Source: Liolophura sinensis (lineage: Eukaryota > Mollusca > Polyplacophora > Chitonida > Chitonidae). From it: a DNA stretch of 64,000 nt. The stretch is taken from contig NW_027018038.1 in the NCBI RefSeq assembly GCF_032854445.1, positions 44,686 through 108,685 of the forward strand, in the 5' to 3' direction. The translations under genes and the position numbers were made by a program. This document shows positions 22,078 through 36,256 of the stretch, piece by piece. Every line of letters starts with the position of its first letter. Positions within the stretch are counted from its first letter, which is position 1. The notes under the pieces were generated by a model. It was not told where the DNA came from and made no database searches. It saw only the letters and a list, made by a program, of their open reading frames with translations.

Positions 22078-22135
22078 CTTAGTTTATAAAAACATTAGAT
22101 TGTGATTCTAAAATAAAGGCTTTACTTAGTTAACA
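22073..22135 (+). tRNA. trnH: tRNA-His (GTG), unit 2
   Basis: Copy of 6552-6614; GTG at 22102. Confidence 0.93.
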
Positions 22136-23851
22136 ATGAAATTTATTATGAATAGCAGGTTATTTGCTTCGTTATTTCTTTTTTTTTATGTATTTTTAGG
22201 GGTAAAGGCGGTAGCTATACTTATATATTACCATAAGAGAGTTTTATTACATATTATTTTTTTCGAATTAAATTCTGTTTTTATAACCTTTCCTGTTATC
22301 TTTGATTGAAAAAGAATTATATTTAGAGTTCTAGTTTGTTTTATTTCTAGCTGCGTAATATTTTTCTCTAAAAGTTACATATCTAATGATATTTTTTTAT
22401 CTCGGTTTGTTTGAATTGTTATATTATTTGTTTTATCCATAAATTTTTTGATTTTTATTCCAAATTTAATTTCTTTATTATTAGGCTGAGATGGGCTAGG
22501 GTTAGTTTCATTTTGTTTGGTGATTTATTATCAAAATCCTAAATCATTAGGGGCCGGATTAATAACCGCTTTTATAAATCGGATTGGAGATGTTGGGATT
22601 TTAATAAGAGCTGGTTGAATGTTTAGCCAAGGGCATTGAGATGGTACTTTTATTTGAAATTTTGATATAAGATATATAAGAGCTTTTATAATTCTTCTAG
22701 CAGGTATAACTAAAAGTGCTCAAATTCCTTTTTGCAGATGACTTCCAGCTGCTATGGCGGCTCCAACCCCTGTCTCAGCTTTAGTTCATTCCTCTACCTT
22801 GGTCACAGCCGGGGTTTTTCTTTTAATTCGATTTTTTTCTTTCTTAGACCAGCTTGTATGGTTTAAACCAGCAGTTTTATTCATTTCAGTAAGAACTATA
22901 TTAATAGCAGGAATTGCAGCCAACTTTGAAATAGATTTAAAAAAAATCATTGCCTTGTCTACTTTAAGCCAGCTAGGAGTAATGATAATAAGGATTGGAA
23001 TTGGTTATCCTGAGTTAGCTTTGATTCATTTATTTACTCATGCTTTATTCAAGGCCCTTCTCTTCTTGTGTGCCGGAAATATTATTCATCTCCATAATAA
23101 TAATCAAGACATTCGAAAAATAAGACAGCTTTGGAAACATTTGCCTGTAACTAGAACTTGTTTTAATATTGCTAACCTAGCTTTATGTGGAATTCCATTT
23201 TTCGCAGGATTTTATTCTAAAGATTACATTATTGAGATAATAATTTTTGATCAAATAAACTTGGTTACAAGAATAATAGTTTTCTTGGCTACTTTTTTAA
23301 CTGTAATATACTCTGTCCGTTTGTCAATTCTTGTTTTCTGAAGTTCTATAACTCAAAATCCCTATCTATGCAATAGAGATGAAGATATTTATATTCTTAT
23401 GCCTCTATTAATATTAACAAGAGGGGCTATCTTAAGAGGGGCGGCTTTTTCTTGATTGATAATAAGACCTGCGCTTATTCCTTTTATTAGTATATTTGAC
23501 AAAATATTAGTTTTATCTCTAACAGTGGTCAGAGGGGCTATAGGAGGAATTTTATTTAGAAATGCTTTTCACAAAAAAAAGATAATAATCAATGATTTTT
23601 TTTCATACATATGATTTATATCTCTTTTAAGCAATAACTTTGTTAGTATTCCGGTTCTAAAGTCAGGACAAATAGCCCTTAAAGTTTTAGACTTAGGTTG
23701 GTTAGAAAACATCAGGGGAGAAGGAATTTTTAGATTTTTAATCAACTGTTCTAGTAATAACCAAAAAAGTCAAGGAAATTTATTTAACTCTATTGTTAGA
23801 TTAAGTCTAATCACTTTAAGATTTTTTCCTCTTTTTTTCTATTTTTTCTAA
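22136..23851 (+). CDS. nad5: NADH dehydrogenase subunit 5, unit 2
   Basis: Copy of 6615-8330, 571 residues, intact. Confidence 0.95.
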
Positions 23852-23853
23852 TA

Positions 23854-23921
23854 GGATATGTAGCTTATTGATAAGAGCGTAGCAGTGAAGTTGCTAAGGA
23901 ATTATGTTTTAATTATATCTA
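23854..23921 (+). tRNA. trnF: tRNA-Phe (GAA), unit 2
   Basis: Copy of 8333-8400; GAA at 23887. Confidence 0.88.
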
Positions 23922-23957
23922 TTAGCGTTATATAACTATATAAATCTAATTATTTAT

Positions 23958-24656
23958 CTATAGTTCAGGGTGATCGTCTGAGTAAAGAGTAATTAATAAT
24001 GAAAAAATATAAGCTTGAATTAAGCTAACTCCAACTTCGAACATAAAATAAAAAATCTCAATAAAAATTAAAAGTAAAATGATGATTGAAGAGTATCTAA
24101 AAATACCTGCTCTTAAATAAGCCCCAATAAGACCTAAAATAATATGGCCAGCTCTTATATTTGCGGTTAACCGAATTGATAAAGTAATAGGTCGAACAGA
24201 AATACTAACTGTCTCAACTAGAACTAGAAATGGATTTAAAACCCTAGGGGCTCCTCTTGGTAAAAAATGAGAAATTACTCTTTTTAAATTAAAAAATACT
24301 CCCGATAGGATCAAAGCAAATCAAAGAGGAAGCCCAAAAGAAAAAGCAAAGACTAAGTGACTAGTGATTCTAAAAACATAAGGAGATAGGCCCAGAAGAT
24401 TTATAATAATTAATATTATAAAAATAGAAATAACGGCATTGTTAAAACCACTTATTCTTCCTCCTTTTGTCCGTATTGCCTGTATTATCATAAATCCCTT
24501 AATCTTAATTACAAAAGCAGCTCAACGCGAAGATCCTCTTCAATAAAGCCTTTGGATATAATATAACGGCAATGCTCTTATTATTCAAATTAAAGGAATT
24601 TTTTTCAGAATAGTAAAGTTTTGTTCATCAAATCTAGAGAAGATATCTATTAACAT
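23958..24656 (-). CDS. atp6: ATP synthase subunit a, unit 2
   Basis: Copy of 8437-9135, 232 residues, intact. Confidence 0.94.
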
Positions 24657-24675
24657 TTTATTAAAACATATTAAA

Positions 24676-24837
24676 TTATCATATTCAACTTTTATTTTTA
24701 GTTTTTCTGGATTTTCTTTCTTTCTTAACATAGTATTCTTTCTTTTTTATTCATCAGATTGAAATTATAATAAAAAAAACTATAGATCAAAAGAGAAAAA
24801 TCAACAATAATCAATTTAAAGGGGCTAGCTGAGGCAT
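24676..24837 (-). CDS. atp8: ATP synthase subunit 8, unit 2
   Basis: Copy of 9155-9316, 53 residues. Confidence 0.9.
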
Positions 24838-24903
24838 AAAGAAATACTAACTTAGTAGTAACTAAAACTTGACAAGTTTTTATTATGAATTAACTAACTT
24901 CTT
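24838..24903 (-). tRNA. trnD: tRNA-Asp (GTC), unit 2
   Basis: Copy of 9317-9382; anticodon at 24873-24871. Confidence 0.92.
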
Positions 24904-25594
24904 AATTATCAGAAGTAAATCTTAAAATTCAATTGATAAATGAATTTGTATCTACCACTTCCAATACAATTGGTATAAAAGAATGATTAGCCCCACAAAT
25001 CTCAGAACACTGTCCATAAAATACTCCGGGGATCTTAGAAATAAATCTGAGTTGATTAAGACGCCCAGGAACAGCATCAGCTTTTATTCCTATTGAAGGA
25101 ACTGTTCAGGAATGAAGAACGTCAGCTGCTGTAACTAATACCCGAACTTTAGAATTTATAGGAACCACTCTTCGATGATCTACTTCTAATAATCGATAAT
25201 CCCCCCTATTCAATTCTTCAGTCGGAAGTATATAAGAATCAAATTCCACTGTCAGAAAGTCCGAGTATTCATATCTTCAATATCATTGATGTCCAATAGC
25301 TTTTACAGTTAAAACAGGAGATTCAACTTCATCTAGCAGATATAATAATCGTAAAGAAGGAAAAGCTAAAAAAATTAAAATAACCGCTGGAAGAATAGTT
25401 CAAATAGTTTCAATTTCCTGCCTTTCTAAAGTAAACCGAGATGTTATTTTGTTAGACATTAATGAAATAGCAGCATATATTAAGAGTCTAATAATTATAA
25501 TTAGTACTAATATTGCATGATCATGAAAAAAAATTAGTTGCTCCATTATAGGAGATGCCGCATCTTGAAATCCTCATTGTCCTCAAAAAGCCAT
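24902..25594 (-). CDS. cox2: Cytochrome c oxidase subunit II, unit 2
   Basis: Copy of 9381-10073, 230 residues, CuA ligands intact. Confidence 0.96.
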
Positions 25595-25602
25595 ATCTTA
25601 AC

Positions 25603-27135
<1,533 letters not shown>

Positions 27136-27136
27136 A

Positions 27137-28156
27137 CTAAATTAAAGCTCCCAAATAATTAATAAAACAAATACCTCCTAAATTTAATACTAAAAATATG
27201 CTAATAAAAAAAAATTCTTTTTTATTCATTTTTTTTCAAGAAACAGAACTCCTTAAAATTACAGAGAACCCTAGAATTAAATAATAATATAATCTAATTA
27301 TTGATCCTAAAATTAAAATAAAAGGCAAAAAAAGAATATTTATAACAATTAGCTTCCTAAGAACCAATCACTTAGAAAAAAATCCTAATAAAGGGGGTAT
27401 TCCCCCGAGTGAAATAATAGTTACGCAAAAGCACGCTCGTGAGAATTTTCTTCATATAAAAATACTTAAGAATTGTTGACTATTTTTAACTTCCTCTGTT
27501 AAAAATAAACTTAGTGCGGAAAATAAGATTAAAGAATACAGAAAAAGGTAAATAAAAGATATTTCTACTCTGATTAAAGATGCAGAGATCATTCAACCAT
27601 TATGAAGAATTGAAGAATAGGCTAATAATCCTCGAATAGAAGTTTGATTAAGTCCACCAACCCCTCCAAAGAATCTTGATATTAATACCATTATAATTGC
27701 TTGGATAGACGAGATATAGAAAAAAAAACAAATGAGAAATAAAGGAGCAACTTTCTGTCAAGTTATTAATAAAGAATTAGATACCCAAGACAAACCGCTG
27801 ATTACTCCTGGAAGTCAAAAGTGAAAAGGTGCTATCCCCATTTTTAATAGAAGACTTATTATAATAAAACTTCTACTAAAAATTTTCCTTCTTACTATAG
27901 ATCAATCTCCTTGCTCTCAAAATACTATAGAAGCTAATAAAAGCAGTAAAGCTGAAGCTACTGCTTGAATCAAGAAATACTTAATTGCAGATTCAACCTC
28001 TTCACTTAATCCTTTCTGCACTATTATTGGAATAAAACTTATTAAATTTACTTCCAAACCGAGTCAAGCCCCGAATCAATGCGTAGAACACAAGGAAAAA
28101 ATTCTACTAGAAAACATAATAAGTATAAATATTGTAACAAATGGAAAATTTAACAA
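27137..28156 (-). CDS. nad2: NADH dehydrogenase subunit 2, unit 2
   Basis: Copy of 11616-12635; TTG start chosen, alternative ATT at 28171. Confidence 0.88.
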
Positions 28157-28160
28157 CTTA

Positions 28161-28226
28161 AAAAATAAAATGGAGTTGAACCACTTAAGTTATAGTTAGC
28201 AGCTACAGCTTGTTCCGAACTATTTT
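28161..28226 (-). tRNA. trnS1: tRNA-Ser (GCT), unit 2
   Basis: Copy of 12640-12705; anticodon at 28200-28198. Confidence 0.85.
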
Positions 28227-28582
28227 TAACTATTTACCCATTTTAACCTTCCCTGAGCTCATTCATATAAAGTTCCTCCCAATAAAACTAAAATAATAAG
28301 AATAGCTGTAATTAACGAAAAAACGTCTGAACTTATGTTACTAGAGATTAAATATGGTAATAAAAGAATAATTTCAACATCAAAAATTAAAAAAATAACA
28401 GTAATTAAAAAAAATCGCAGAGAAAAAGGAAGCCGAGAATTTCTTTTTGGGTCAAATCCACATTCAAAAGCTGATCTCTTTTCTCGATTTTCCTTCTTCT
28501 TTTTTGTCATAAATAAAGCTACATAAGAAAGAATAAAACTAAGAATTAAATTAAATCTAAAAAATCTTAACAGTAACATCAT
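28226..28582 (-). CDS. nad3: NADH dehydrogenase subunit 3, unit 2
   Basis: Copy of 12705-13061, 118 residues. Confidence 0.94.
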
Positions 28583-28583
28583 A

Positions 28584-28650
28584 AGGCATTAAAGATTATT
28601 AATCTTTTAATTTACAACATCAATGTAATCCGTTCTTCCGGCGTAATACC
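28584..28650 (-). tRNA. trnI: tRNA-Ile (GAT), unit 2
   Basis: Copy of 13063-13129; anticodon at 28621-28619. Confidence 0.9.
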
Positions 28651-28715
28651 TGAATAGATAATATTTTTATTCCTTTTTAGTTAACAGCTAAATGCTTCAT
28701 CAGAGCTTCTATTCA
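28650..28715 (-). tRNA. trnN: tRNA-Asn (GTT), unit 2
   Basis: Copy of 13129-13194; anticodon at 28685-28683. Confidence 0.87.
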
Positions 28716-28726
28716 GTATATTCAAT

Positions 28727-28786
28727 AATCTTAGAACAGTTCTATTTGTTATTTTATGAGCCGAAATCATAAGGGTTAGCTAAGAC
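28727..28786 (-). tRNA. trnR: tRNA-Arg (TCG), unit 2
   Basis: Copy of 13206-13265; anticodon at 28764-28762. Confidence 0.78.
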
Positions 28787-28797
28787 AGACAATAGAA

Positions 28798-28863
28798 TGG
28801 GATAGAGGATAAAATTCCTATTATTTAAATGCAAATTAAATCTTTTTTTTAAAGTACTGTCCC
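28798..28863 (-). tRNA. trnA: tRNA-Ala (TGC), unit 2
   Basis: Copy of 13277-13342; anticodon at 28833-28831. Confidence 0.87.
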
Positions 28864-28925
28864 TAAGGATATAATATTATCATAACTAAATTAAAAGTTT
28901 AGTACCTTTCTTAGGTTACTTAGAG
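28860..28925 (-). tRNA. trnK: tRNA-Lys (TTT), unit 2
   Basis: Copy of 13339-13404; anticodon at 28895-28893. Confidence 0.87.
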
Positions 28926-28952
28926 TAAATTATTTATCAATATTTTGTTAAC

Positions 28953-29732
28953 TTACGATCCTCATCAGTAAATCGAAATGTAAAGAAATAGTCATACTAC
29001 ATCAACAAAGTGTCAATACCAAGCTGCTGCTTCAAACCCAAAATGATGATTAGCAGAAAAATGATACATCATATTTCGTACTAAGGTAATCAACAAGAAT
29101 GTACTTCCAATTAAAACATGGAGTCCATGAAATCCTGTAGCAACAAAAAAAGTTGACCCATAACACCTATCTGCAATTGTAAATGAAGTCTCTATGTATT
29201 CCCCTGCTTGTAAGAAAGTAAAATAAATACCTAAAAGAACTGTGACCGTCAAAGCATAGTTTGTTCTTTTTCAATTACCCTCAAGTAATCTATGATGAGC
29301 CCAAGTTACTCTTACTCCAGAAGCTAATAAGACAGCTGTATTTAATAAAGGGACTTGAAAAGGATTAAGCGGAACGATTCCTCTTGGAGGTCAATTTATA
29401 CCAATTTCTGGAGTGGGGGCTAGTCTTGAATGAAAATAAGCCCAAAAAAAAGCAAAAAAGAAAAGTACTTCGGAAGTAATAAATAAAATTATTCCTCATC
29501 GCAATCCCTGAGATACTTTTAAGGTATGATACCCTTGAAAAGTGCTCTCCCGAATAACATCACGTCATCATTGGATTATCGTTAGTATAATAAGAAGAAT
29601 TCCTAGAGAGTAAAGTAACACAGAATGCCCGTGAAACCATCTTGCTAATCCTACAGTAAGACAAAAAGCCCCCATTGATCCTGTTAAAGGCCAGGGACTA
29701 AACTCAACCAAATGAAATGGGTTTCGAATCAT
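28953..29732 (-). CDS. cox3: Cytochrome c oxidase subunit III, unit 2
   Basis: Copy of 13432-14211, 259 residues, intact. Confidence 0.95.
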
Positions 29733-30242
<510 letters not shown>

Positions 30243-30308
30243 GAGATTGTAGTGTAATTTTGCACAATTGATTTTCATTCAATTAGTATATATCTGTTAT
30301 CTTTCTTA
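30243..30308 (+). tRNA. trnE: tRNA-Glu (TTC), unit 2
   Basis: Copy of 14718-14783; TTC at 30274. Confidence 0.75.
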
Positions 30309-30322
30309 TTATGTTTTACTTG

Positions 30323-30389
30323 TTATCTTAGTATATATAAGTACAGCTATTTTCCACATAGTAAGGTTAACAAAGATGTTAAAGATAAT
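30323..30389 (+). tRNA. trnG: tRNA-Gly (TCC), unit 2
   Basis: Copy of 14798-14864; TCC at 30353. Confidence 0.88.
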
Positions 30390-30437
30390 ATAAATAGACC
30401 ACACAAGTAAAATAAAACCCTATATTTTAAATCAAAT

Positions 30438-30509
30438 TAAAAAGTGGTGTAGAGAAAAGCCCGTAGGATTTTGATTCCTAAAGAAAAAATTAAATATTTT
30501 TCTTTTTAA
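30438..30509 (+). tRNA. trnQ: tRNA-Gln (TTG), unit 2
   Basis: Copy of 14913-14984; TTG at 30471. Confidence 0.87.
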
Positions 30510-30573
30510 AACACTAAGTTAAAAAACTACAGGTCTTCAAAACCTGAAATGAGATATTGATTCTCGTGTTTTG
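30508..30573 (+). tRNA. trnW: tRNA-Trp (TCA), unit 2
   Basis: Copy of 14983-15048; TCA at 30537. Confidence 0.93.
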
Positions 30574-30579
30574 TTATAA

Positions 30580-30644
30580 AGCAAGATGGCTGAATTGAAG
30601 GCGGTAAATTGTAGCTTTGCTAATGAAATATATTTCTCTTGTTG
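30580..30644 (+). tRNA. trnY: tRNA-Tyr (GTA), unit 2
   Basis: Copy of 15055-15119; GTA at 30611. Confidence 0.92.
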
Positions 30645-30705
30645 GTTTCGTAGTTGAATTACAATAGTGAATTGCAGGTTCATTGGTGCCTTGCGGCTGA
30701 AACTT
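30644..30705 (+). tRNA. trnC: tRNA-Cys (GCA), unit 2
   Basis: Copy of 15119-15180; GCA at 30674. Confidence 0.9.
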
Positions 30706-30724
30706 TAGAATTATTTATTAAAAT

Positions 30725-30789
30725 AGTAAGATAAGCTAAGTTAAGCTATTGGGTTCATACCTCAATTATGAGATAAATCTCTCTTATTA
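30725..30789 (+). tRNA. trnM: tRNA-Met (CAT), unit 2
   Basis: Copy of 15200-15264; CAT at 30756. Confidence 0.93.
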
Positions 30790-31641
30790 GGAGAATTTGG
30801 TTTTGGTTTTGATTTGGCTTGTGCTAGCGATAACACATGATAGTTTTGTTTGAAACTGTAAGTTATGTATCTATCTTTTTGGCTCTTAAAGAGGTTAGTC
30901 AGATGGGTTTGTTATTATCAAAGATATTGATGACAGAAATATTTACAACATCAGTGTAGAATATTAATCAAAAAGGGAACTTTGTATTAGGCAGGGCTAA
31001 TAAAGGTAGCTAAATTTGTGCCAGCAGCTGCGGTTAAACAATAAGCTTAAGTCAAATAAAGGCGGTAAAAAATAGTTATGTGATTAAAAGTCATTTTTTG
31101 TATTATATAAAGGTAGAATTTTAATATAAATGCAGAGTTAATTTGTGGCTATGTGCAGAATCTGTGAAGCTTTTAGTTAAAACTGGGATTAGATACCCCA
31201 TTATTAGGAAATTAAATTTGTTTACCTGGGGATTACGAGCTATAGCTTAAAATCCAAAAGACTTGGCGGTACTTTAATTTCCGTCCAGGGGAGCCTGTCC
31301 TTTAAATCGATAATCCACGTTAAACCTTACTTTACTTATTTATTTAATTAGCTTGTATACTGCCGTCATCAGCTTACGCTTGAGGCTAATAAAGTTGGCT
31401 TTTTAATTTAGTATTTTTATGTCAGGTCAAAGTGCAGCTTATGGTAAAGTAGTGATGGGTTACAATTTAAATTCGAATTTCTGTAGTTTTATTGCAATAA
31501 AGAATGAACGGTGGACTTGGAAGTAATATTTATTTAGAATAATAATATGAATGTGGTTACTAAAGTGTGTACATATCGCCCGTCGCTCTCTTAAAAATAA
31601 GAGATAAGTCGTAACATAGTAGGGGTAGCTGAAGCTGTTCC
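30790..31641 (+). rRNA. rrnS: 12S rRNA, complete (unit 2/3 boundary)
   Basis: Copy of 15265-16116, spanning the boundary at 31046/31047. Confidence 0.95.
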
Positions 31642-31709
31642 TTAGGATATAGCATAGTAAAATGTTTTTTATTTACACTGAAAAGAGGGTTGATTAAACC
31701 TATCCTAAA
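31642..31709 (+). tRNA. trnV: tRNA-Val (TAC), unit 3
   Basis: Copy of 596-663; TAC at 31674. Confidence 0.93.
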
Positions 31710-33004
31710 TAGCTAAAAATTTATTTAAATGATATTTGTTAAAAATATTAAAGTTTTTGCGGGCTAGTAGTTTAAACGAAAGTCATAGAGAAAACGAAAG
31801 TACTGTAAAGGAAAATATTAAATATATATGATAGTATAAATTAATTTTAGTACCTTTTGCATTATGGTTTAACGAGAAATAAGCTTGTTTTAATGTTTTC
31901 TAGAAAGAAGAAGAGTTATATTCAGACGAATGAATAGTGTAGCATAACTATTTTTAGATCTGTTTATGGTAGTGAAACGCTAACGGATTTTCTGATAGCT
32001 AGTTGGAAGAGAAAAGCATTTGAGTGCGATTTATAAATGAAAAATAAAGTGTGATTTAGCTTGATTTTTATTTGTAAGTTTTTGTTTTTTAGGTTGAGCT
32101 AAAAAATTGATGAAAATTTATGGTTAAATTTAATGTAATGTAGGTTTAATAGTTTCTATCATTTTTACGGTTTTATAACGAAGTTTTATTAGGATTGTAT
32201 GATTAAAATTTTCTGTTTATATTTTCCCTTAATTTGTAATTATGTTGAATTTAATATTTATGTTGAAATTAGTATTGGTTTATTTCTTGCTTGATGGTTT
32301 TGAACTTAAAGCTGAAACTTTTTATATATATTGAAATGAGAAAAAGGAACTCGGCAAATATGAATTTCGCCTGTTTATCAAAAACATCGCTCTTTGTAAA
32401 TATAAAATAAGGAGTCGTACCTGCCCGGTGAAAAATTTAACGGCCGCAGTACCCTGACTGTGCAAAGGTAGCATAATCATTTGCCTTTTAATTGAAGGCT
32501 GGAATGAATGGTTTGACGAAATTCTTCTGTCTCTATCTTATTAAATAGAATTTAATTTTTAGGTGAAGAAGCCTGAATGAAGTCAAAAGACGAAAAGACC
32601 CTGTCGAACTTTAGAGTAATTATAAAATTATATGCTTTTTAGAATAAATGTTTTTTAGAATTTCTCTTTTGTTGGGGTGACAGAAGAACAGATAAAGCTT
32701 CTTTTAGTTGAGGAAACTTATATGTTGAAAAGATCCATAAAAATTTATGATAGTAAGATAAGTTACCGCAGGGATAACAGCGTTATTTTTCTGGAGAGTT
32801 CAAATTGAAGGAAAAGATTGCGACCTCGATGTTGGATTGGAATACCTAATAGGCGGAGAAGCTTGTTGTTGGGGGTCTGTTCGACCTTTAAATTTCCACA
32901 TGATCTGAGTTCAAACCGGTGTAAGCCAGGTTGGTTTCTATCTTTGATAAAATATTATTGGTTTTAGTACGAAAGGATTAAGCTGATAAAAATTTTTTAT
33001 AGAT
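31710..33004 (+). rRNA. rrnL: 16S rRNA, unit 3
   Basis: Copy of 664-1958; peptidyl transferase block at 32767. Confidence 0.95.
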
Positions 33005-33072
33005 GTCAAGTTAGCAAAATAGTGCAAATAGTTTAGAACTATTATATGAAGGTTAAAATCCATCATTTGATA
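33005..33072 (+). tRNA. trnL1: tRNA-Leu (TAG), unit 3
   Basis: Copy of 1959-2026; TAG at 33034. Confidence 0.9.
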
Positions 33073-33085
33073 TATTGTTTTATGA

Positions 33086-33150
33086 ACTAAAGTGGCAGAG
33101 TAGTGCAATAGAGTTAAGTTCTATAAATAGATTGGGAGATCTCTTTAGTT
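33086..33150 (+). tRNA. trnL2: tRNA-Leu (TAA), unit 3
   Basis: Copy of 2040-2104; TAA at 33115, TGGCAGA at 33093. Confidence 0.93.
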
Positions 33151-34101
33151 GTGAAGGTTAGTTTTGTATGAATGGTTGTTTCTTATGTTTGTATTCTTTT
33201 AAGTGTAGCTTTTTTTACTCTTTTTGAGCGTAAGGGGTTAGGGTATGTTCAAATTCGCAAAGGGCCTAATAAAGTAGGATATATAGGAGTAATTCAGCCT
33301 TTAGCTGATGCTTTGAAGTTATTTTTGAAAGAGGAAAGGGGAATTAGAGTATCAAATAAAGGACCTTATTATGTGGGGCCGGGGTTGAGTTTAGTTTTAT
33401 CTTTATGTCTTTGATCTTTATATTGAACTAATTTTAGGGTATGGAGGATAGAGCTTAGAGTTATGTTTTTTTTGTGTGTTTCTGCTCTTAATGTTTATGG
33501 TACTATGGTTAGGGGGTGAGCTTCTAATTCTAAGTATTCGCTTCTTGGGGCTCTTCGAGCAGTGGCACAGACAATTTCTTATGAAGTGAGGTTATTTTTA
33601 CTTTTATTATCCGTTATTAGCTTAAGAGGTAGATTAAGTTTTAGTAAGATTGGCTTATTTCAATATTCATTTTGGAACATAGTAATTTTGTTTCCTGTTT
33701 TTTTTATATGGCTTGTTGTTTGTGTGGCGGAGACTAATCGGGCTCCTTTTGACTTTGCTGAAGGAGAATCAGAGCTAGTCTCTGGGTTTAATGTAGAATA
33801 TGGTGGAGGTGTTTTTGCTCTAATTTTTCTTGCTGAATATGCAAGAATTTTGTTTATAAGAATAATAACTTCCATTATTTTTCTAGGGGAACAAAATATA
33901 AGGATTTTTAGTCTTTTTTTTTTCTGAAGTAAGGTGGTGATTGTTAGATTTTTCTTTATTTGAATTCGAGGGACTTACCCCCGTTTTCGTTATGATCTTC
34001 TAATGAAATTGACTTGGCTGAGTTTGTTGCCAGTTTCTTTGTTTGTGTTAGTTTGAGGAGTTGCTTTTAAATTTTTAGTTGTAGTTTTTGGGATCAGATA
34101 G
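33151..34101 (+). CDS. nad1: NADH dehydrogenase subunit 1, unit 3
   Basis: Copy of 2105-3055. The alternative ATG is at 33172. Confidence 0.93.
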
Positions 34102-34158
34102 CAAGATATCTTGTTTTTTGACTTCCAATGCCAATGTTTTGTTTTAAACTACTATCTG
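34094..34158 (-). tRNA. trnP: tRNA-Pro (TGG), unit 3
   Basis: Copy of 3048-3112, - strand; anticodon at 34127-34125. Confidence 0.9.
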
Positions 34159-34161
34159 GAC

Positions 34162-34659
34162 ATGACTATGCTATCTTTGTTTTCTTTAATTTTAAGAATT
34201 GGATTTATCTTACCCATAGTGTCGCAGCCTTTGTCAATGGGAAGTTTAATTTTGATTAATAGGTTTATAATTAGGATCTGTGTTTTTTTCGAGAGGGGGA
34301 GTTGGTTTGGATTTATTTTATTTTTAATTTATATTGGAGGCCTATTAGTAATATTTGCCTATGTCACAGCATTAACTCCTAACTTAGTATTTAAGAAAGG
34401 AAGTTTAAAGTTTGGGTTTTTTTTGATATATTTTTTTTGAGTTAGTTTATTCTTATGTAGTAGTGTTGTTGGGATCCCTGGGGAAGTAGAAAGACTTTCA
34501 CTTCTATGGGAAGGAGGATATCATAAGCAAGGGATATCCTTATTCTCTTTTTTTGGGGGAATGACTGCAAGGGGGTTAGTTCTTATTCTGTTGTTTATTT
34601 TGCTATGTGTAGTTAAAGTTTGCTATAAAAGCAAGGGAGCCTTACGTCCTTATAAGTAA
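34162..34659 (+). CDS. nad6: NADH dehydrogenase subunit 6, unit 3
   Basis: Copy of 3116-3613, intact. Confidence 0.92.
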
Positions 34660-34660
34660 T

Positions 34661-35800
34661 ATGCTTAAACCTTTGCGTTCTAGTCACCCTATTTTGAAGA
34701 TTTTTAATGGATCTTTGGTGGACCTTCCTTCTCCTCCTAATCTGTCTATTTGATGAAATTTTGGTTCTTTATTAGGATTTTGTTTAGTTTTACAAATTTT
34801 AACTGGGCTGTTTTTAGCAATACATTATGCTACTAGAGTAGATTTAGCTTTTTCATCAGTAGCTCATATTGGTCGGGATGTTAATTTTGGGTGGGTTATT
34901 CGAAGGGCTCATGCTAATGGGGCTTCTTGGTTTTTTATTTGTATTTACTTTCATATTGCTCGAGGGCTTTATTATGGTTCTTATGTTAATATTCACACTT
35001 GAAATTTAGGAGTGATTCTTTTTTTCCTAACAATAGGAGCAGCTTTTATTGGATATGTCTTACCGTGAGGGCAGATATCTTTTTGAGGAGCTACTGTTAT
35101 TACTAATCTAGTTTCTGCATTACCCTATATTGGTAAAGATGTAGTACAATGAATTTGGGGGGGATTTGCTGTTGATAATGCTACATTAACTCGATTTTTT
35201 ACTCTTCATTATTTGGTTCCTTTTATTATTATATTATTTAGAGTATTGCATTTATTGTTTTTGCATGAAACGGGATCTAATAACCCTTTAGGATTAAACA
35301 GAGACATGGAAAAGGTTAGTTTGCATTCTTACTACTTATTAAAAGACTTAATTGGATTTCTTTTAGTTAGTTTTTTTCTTGTTATACTTGTCTTATTGGA
35401 ACCTAATCTATTAACAGACCCGGAGAATTTTATCCCTGCTAACCCCTTGGTTACTCCAGTTCATATTCAGCCGGAATGATATTTTCTTTTTGCTTATGCT
35501 ATTTTACGATCTATCCCTAATAAGCTAGGAGGAGTTCTTGGGTTACTAATGTCCATTGTAGTTCTTTTTTTTGTTCCCTTACTTCACTTAGGTGAATTTC
35601 GTTCATTAAGTTTTTATTTTTTAAATCAAGGGTTATTTTGATCTTTTGTTTCAGTCTTTTTTCTATTAACATGGATTGGTAGTCAGCCCGTGGAAGATCC
35701 TTTCATTACGATGGGGCAAATTTTGACTTTATTATATTTTTCTTTTTTTATTTTGAACCCAGTCTTCCAATGAAGAAGAGATTATGTTTTAAAAAAATAA
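34661..35800 (+). CDS. cob: Cytochrome b, unit 3
   Basis: Copy of 3615-4754, intact. Confidence 0.96.
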
Positions 35801-35808
35801 TTATTGAT

Positions 35809-35873
35809 TACTATTCTCTTGGGAGTCAGTGTTTTGAAAACACGAAAGAAGTGTTCGAATCACTTAATAGTTT
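35809..35873 (+). tRNA. trnS2: tRNA-Ser (TGA), unit 3
   Basis: Copy of 4763-4827; TGA at 35835. Confidence 0.85.
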
Positions 35874-35938
35874 ACTAAAAGAATATAATGTATTCAGTCT
35901 TTGGTTTACAAGACCAATGCTTATTAAAGCTTTTTTAG
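35874..35938 (-). tRNA. trnT: tRNA-Thr (TGT), unit 3
   Basis: Copy of 4828-4892, - strand; anticodon at 35910-35908. Confidence 0.9.
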
Positions 35939-35953
35939 CGGATTTATTAAGAT

Positions 35954-36256
35954 ATGATAAGACTTTTTAATTCTATTTTTAGTGTTGGGGTAGTAATGAG
36001 GATTCTTTCTTTAATAGTTTTTTGTCTACAGCGAAAACACTTACTAAACTCTCTTTTAGCATTAGAAATAATAATGTTATCGATTTTTTTGGTTGTACTA
36101 GCTTCTAGCGCTAATATTAGGAGAGAAGGAATTATAGTTTTTGTAATATTAACTTTGGCTGCTTCAGAAGCAGCTTTGGGGTTAAGTTTATTAGTAATTT
36201 TAATTCGTAGACATGGGAATGACTACGTTTCTTCTTTATCAATACATAAGTGTTAG
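35954..36256 (+). CDS. nad4L: NADH dehydrogenase subunit 4L, unit 3
   Basis: Copy of 4908-5210. Confidence 0.93.
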   Translation: MIRLFNSIFSVGVVMRILSLIVFCLQRKHLLNSLLALEIIMLSIFLVVLASSANIRREGIIVFVILTLAASEAALGLSLLVILIRRHGNDYVSSLSIHKC